64,000 nt of DNA from Acanthamoeba castellanii str. Neff (Eukaryota > Discosea > Longamoebia > Acanthamoebidae). Below the pieces are notes generated by a model. That model was not told the DNA's origin and searched no databases. It saw only the letters and a list, made by a program, of their open reading frames with translations. The DNA lies in NCBI RefSeq assembly GCF_000313135.1, contig NW_004457671.1, positions 34,797 through 98,796 of the forward strand, read 5' to 3'. Made by a program: the position numbers and the translations under genes. Shown here one piece after another: positions 60,373 to 64,000 of the stretch; position 1 is the stretch's first letter, and every line of letters starts with the position of its first letter.

Positions 60373-60783
60373 CTTGTACAATGTTTGAGTATCGTCCGCC
60401 GCGTGAAAGGTGAACTGCACGTAGTTAGATTCTGGCTCTCCTCTCTGGCGCCAAACACCAACTAACAGTTTTGCCTTTTTGAGCTTCACTTTCCGTTTCT
60501 GGAGGTGGGCAGTTTGCGCGTGCTGACGTCAGCGCCCGCTTCACGGAGTTAGAGTTGTATTTCGATTGGACCCGCAGGGCGAAATTCTGGACATTATGGC
60601 ACTCACGAATTCCACCATTTTAATCTTTTAATTTCGATTTTGATTCGCGCCATAACCATCGCCAAGGTCTCTACTTGCATCGTCGATTGATTGAAACAAA
60701 GGACCTTTGTTCTCTGATCATAGAATCGAGCAAGATCTTCTCGACAACGAGATCACATCGAGTAGCCTAGGAACAGAAACAGA
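60373..60783. promoter_or_regulatory. Divergent promoter between two membrane-protein genes
   Basis: About 410 bp. It contains the CRE-like palindrome at 60522-60533 and a GGCGCCAAA half-site near 60449-60457. AT-rich sequence (60600-60650) precedes the plus-strand gene. No coding exon seen. Confidence 0.45.
60522..60533. promoter_or_regulatory. CRE-like palindrome GCTGACGTCAGC
   Basis: Identical, with the following GCC, to the palindrome at 52884-52895. It lies between the small membrane protein and the FG-GAP protein genes. Confidence 0.5.
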
Positions 60784-63197
60784 ATGAGCAAATTAACCGC
60801 CCTTGTGGTGTGCCTTGTAGTGTGTGCACTCTTCGGTTTGTCCTTCGGACAGGAGAATGATTTCCGAGGTACTTTATCCATCTTGCAGCGCAATCCATTT
60901 TGAAAATTCCTCATTCTGATCTCGTTGATTTTCACATTGTTCTTGCCGACGTCAATTCCAGAGACACAAAGGTACGCTTTTGTGATTCTATCCTTGATTA
61001 TTTATCCGATTCTAAGGTCATGATCATTCTCATATCCCAGCTTCAAGAAAAGGGATCTCCCGCTCGATCCCGAAACTATCAAGGAGTGCATCGGCTCCGC
61101 ACAATTTAGTCAGTCCGTTAGGACCATCTCTAGCTCCTACCGTGGTCCCCAGTCCATCGCTGCTGCTGACTTCAACAGTTGCGGGCCACCCTCCATCTTG
61201 ATGCTTCTGCAGATTATTTCGATCCCACTGTGCTGATCTCTTCACGACCTTGTTTTTTTTTTTGGAGCAGAGAATGGCAAGCAAGACGTCGTAGTGGCCT
61301 ACGCCACCGAGAACAAGGTCGTCTACTTCAGCAACCAAGGTGACGGCCTCTGGTCCGCGTCCGTCCTCGGCACCGTGAACGACGCCTCGGCCGTCTTCGC
61401 CGCCGACCTCAACGGTATAACTTTTTTCATCCTCTCAACTGTTGGTTTGTGCTGAGCCAAAGCTTTGGCTCATGTCTCACATCACATCACGTCTTGTTGT
61501 TGTTGTTGTTCTTGAAGGTGATGGCAGGATTGACGTGGTGGCCGCCTCGGAAACCGATAACCAGGTGCACTGGTTCAAGAACAACGTCGGCGGCTGGACT
61601 CACTACACGATCCTCGATGCGGCCATCTCCGCTCCCAGGTCGGACCACACTCTGCTCTCTCGCTCAACCTTTTTCTCGCAAATCAAACCAATTGTCCGTC
61701 TTCTCACCCCTGTTGTCAATTGCAGGAGCCTGTTCGTGGCCGACATCAACGGCGACAACAAGCCCGACATCGTCGCCGCTGGCGACGCGATCGCGTATCT
61801 GGAGAACCAGATCACCAACGTGCAGCCCAACGGCTGGACCATCAACGCTGTCACCTACTCTGGCAGTACGTTTTCGGCTGACCTCCTGGCTCCGTTGCAC
61901 TTCTCTTATGAGATCTTGGATTGGACTCATCTTCGTTCTTTGCAGGCCCGGTCGACTCTATTTTTGCGGCGGATCTCGACAAGGACGGATTCACGGATCT
62001 CGTGCTGGCGTCGTCGACCGGCGACTTGGTCTGGCTCAACAACACCAGCGGCTCCGGCACCGCCTTCGCCTCGAATGTCATCGCCACCGCCACGGGTACG
62101 CCCTCTCGGCCATCGAAGCTATTGGTTGGGTTCGTTGGCAGCTGCACGGTGCTGATCGCGTTGTCGTGTGTCTTCGTGTAGGCTCGGTCCAGGTGTTCTG
62201 TACCGACATCGACGGCGACGGTTACATGGACGTGGTTACGGCGGACAAGTCGAAGAACGCCACCACGCTCTACTACAACAACCTCGTCATCGCCACCCAC
62301 ACCCTGCCCTCGGGCAACAACAACTCGGGTGCGCACACGTCCTCGCCTTACAGCGGCGCATGTGTGCGTCAACGGTCGGACTTCGGGCCAAGCGACTCAC
62401 ACTTTTTTCCCCATTGTGTGTTCAGCCCCTGCTCAGTCCGGGTGGGTGGGCCTTTACGTGGACCAGGACCAGAACGCACCGGAGTCGGTCTTCGTAACCG
62501 ACATCGATGGCAACGGGTACCAGGACATCGTGGTGGCCATCACCGGTGCCGACACCATCAAGTGGTACGACACGTCGGACTTCTACACCTGGGACGCCCA
62601 CGCCGTCGGCGACGCTACCAGTACGTTACAGCTTCACTCTTTTCGCCATCGTCGCTCGTCCCCTTCGTCTCTAACAATTCGAAATTTGTTGTTGTGTTCA
62701 CCGCCACAGGCCCTTCGTACGTGTATGCGCGCGACATCGACGGCGATTACGTGAAGGACGTCATTTTTGCCAGCGCGACCGGCAACCGCCTTGGTTGGTT
62801 CGAGGAGCTGTGCGCCACCTCGCTCCCCGATGGCGGTGACGGTACGCACGCACCATTTTGTCCCCTCTTCCCCCCTAAGACACACGCGCTCACATGCCCG
62901 CATGTGCGACGTCGCCTCTTTCAGACGATCATGTTGTGGGCTGGGCCGTTGCTGGAGGCGTGATTGGAGGTCTTTTGATTCTCTGGATCCTCGTCGCCAT
63001 CGCTATCGCCATCCACGACTACATCAAGCACCAGATGCAAAAGGCGTCTGAGCAGAGGAAGAAGGAGGCCAAGGTACGTCCTTTCTCTCCTCCGCTTCAT
63101 GCTACCGATTGTCACCCTTTGCTCACAACACACGATGCGACACGACACGACACACAACGAACAGTCCATGCTGCCGACCGAGCACGATGACCTGTAA
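60784..63197 (+). CDS. FG-GAP/VCBS-repeat type I membrane protein
   Basis: Likely cell-surface protein with an integrin-alpha-like propeller. Signal peptide MSKLTALVVCLVVCALFGLS; exon 1 60784-60868, a 10-nt microexon 60962-60971, exon 3 from 61041. About seven repeats follow, many with calcium-loop-like cores: DINGDNKPDIV, DLDKDGFTDLV, DIDGDGYMDVV, DIDGNGYQDIV and DIDGDYVKDVI. Then WAVAGGVIGGLLILWILVAI forms one membrane span and a 35-residue basic tail ends MLPTEHDDL, TAA 63195-63197. The integrin KxGFFKR motif is absent, so this is an FG-GAP adhesin-like or ITFG-type protein, not a clear integrin. Nearly every repeat is its own exon, consistent with repeat growth by exon duplication. Confidence 0.8.
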
Positions 63198-63490
63198 GTA
63201 GTGGAAGTAGAAGGGTCAGGTTGGGGACAAAAAAGAGACGACAGAGAGGTGTGCCGCAGTACCGGATTAACGTTTTGATCATATTTATTTCTTGTACGCA
63301 AGATCACCATCAACTACAACAACTGCCCCTTCATAATCTCGAGCAAGCATCTTCATCTTTGGTCCCGTTTGCAACAAATCATTTCTCTACCAAGCGGAAA
63401 AGAAAATTGTTTTTTCTTTTGCTGCATCGATTTTGGTCATTTTACATCTTGCATCCCCGGCCAGCAGAAGAGAACCAAGAACTGCTAAAG

Positions 63491-63982
63491 ATGCTGCGCG
63501 CCGGCTCTCGCAACCTCCGATCCAATCAAATCAAAAACCCCATTACATCATGGAAGATCGTCCGCGGAGACACTGTACGCTCCCTCCGCGCCAGCAACCA
63601 TTTGAGCGGAATTTTTGCGGAGGAGGATCGCATTTATCAATGCAGCAAGCGAAGGACTGGCTGGTTAATGCCCCCCCCCCTACTCCATCGGATAAAAGGT
63701 GCAAGTGATGCAGGGGGCAGATCACGGAAAGAAGTCGGTGGTCATTAAAGTATCTCGAAAGACCAACCGTGTTGTCGTGCGAGGAATCAAATTGGTACGC
63801 TGCACACGCTACACGTTCCAGCAATTCCATCATTTGTTTGTATTTATTCTCTCTTTTTTTTCCGATTGTGTGCTGCAGGCCAAGCGCCGGATCAAGGCGA
63901 CGGAGGAGTCGCAGGGCGGCTTCGTGTACCGAGAGCAGCCCATCCACTACTCCAACGTTTCCCTCGTCGACCCGTCCGATGG
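63491..63982 (+). CDS. MRPL24: Mitochondrial large-subunit ribosomal protein uL24m (3' end cut by window)
   Basis: First exons of the mitochondrial L24 KOW-domain protein. Starts MLRAGSRNLRSNQIKNPITS, a basic, hydroxylated, acid-free leader; then WKIVRGDT of the KOW motif. After an intron: GADHGKKSVVIKVSRKTNRV and VVRGIKL (the GKxGxVxxVxRxxxxVxVxGxN pattern), then AKRRIKATEESQGGFVYREQ and PIHYSNVSLVDPSDG, matching IHxSNVxLxxP of uL24. The last visible exon ends at 63982 with a GTGCG donor. The exact acceptor near 63700 is uncertain by a few codons (VMQGADHG or GADHG). The start has context AAAGATG. Confidence 0.8.
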
Positions 63983-64000
63983 GTGCGTTGCACGCGCGTG

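Noticed and set aside
60784..63197. Calling the FG-GAP protein a true integrin alpha
   Set aside because: Propeller-type repeats and one span are present, but the GFFKR tail motif and other integrin regions are absent.

Overview
The window is nuclear DNA of a free-living, intron-dense, GC-rich protist. The gene content (MED12, CASC3, TSET, CDC123, synergin and Sec23 families, and a fungal-type Zn2Cys6 regulator beside plant-like proteins) and the compact, intron-rich structure suggest an Acanthamoeba-like amoebozoan. The species is an inference; the eukaryotic gene structure is read directly. There are no bacterial operons, rRNA genes or convincing tRNA genes. About 25 protein genes sit on both strands, mostly alternating in divergent pairs (start codons often 90-300 bp apart) and convergent pairs (stop codons often 50-130 bp apart).

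Left part (1-25.8 kb): the 3' part of a TCERG1-like FF-domain protein; a RING zinc-finger protein; a large MED12 gene on the minus strand; a SAP-domain protein; COA6; mitochondrial ribosomal protein uS17m; a divergent Sec23-like COPII protein; a coiled-coil protein; a type II membrane putative glycosyltransferase; and a NUDT12-like NADH pyrophosphatase.

Middle part (25.8-43.7 kb): a dispersed repeat copy; a long WD40 gene best matched to TWD40-1/TTRAY of the TSET trafficking complex; mitochondrial uS10m; the exon-junction protein CASC3/MLN51; 1.6 kb with three more related repeat copies; a lipase maturation factor; and a gene that fuses a degenerate Rho-like GTPase domain to a CDC123/D123 ATP-grasp domain.

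Right part (43.7-64 kb): a Vti1-like SNARE; a Zn2Cys6 + AT-hook + PAS regulator and a CsbD/hydrophilin-like stress protein, each accompanied by decayed partial duplicates; an ankyrin protein; an unrecognised basic protein; a synergin-gamma-like clathrin adaptor; DCAF12; a divergent pair of small membrane protein and FG-GAP type I membrane protein; and the start of mitochondrial uL24m.

Three themes cross genes. Membrane traffic: Sec23-like, TWD40-1, Vti1-like, synergin-like, LMF. Mitochondria: uS17m, uS10m, uL24m, COA6. mRNA production: TCERG1, MED12, CASC3. Introns share two striking features: donors beginning GTAC rather than GTAA, and bodies packed with tandem repeats of ACACG/CGTGT, CA/TG or GCGGTGGTGCGT type that are almost absent from intergenic DNA. 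Exon boundaries were placed by eye from GT/AG sites, reading phase and family similarity.
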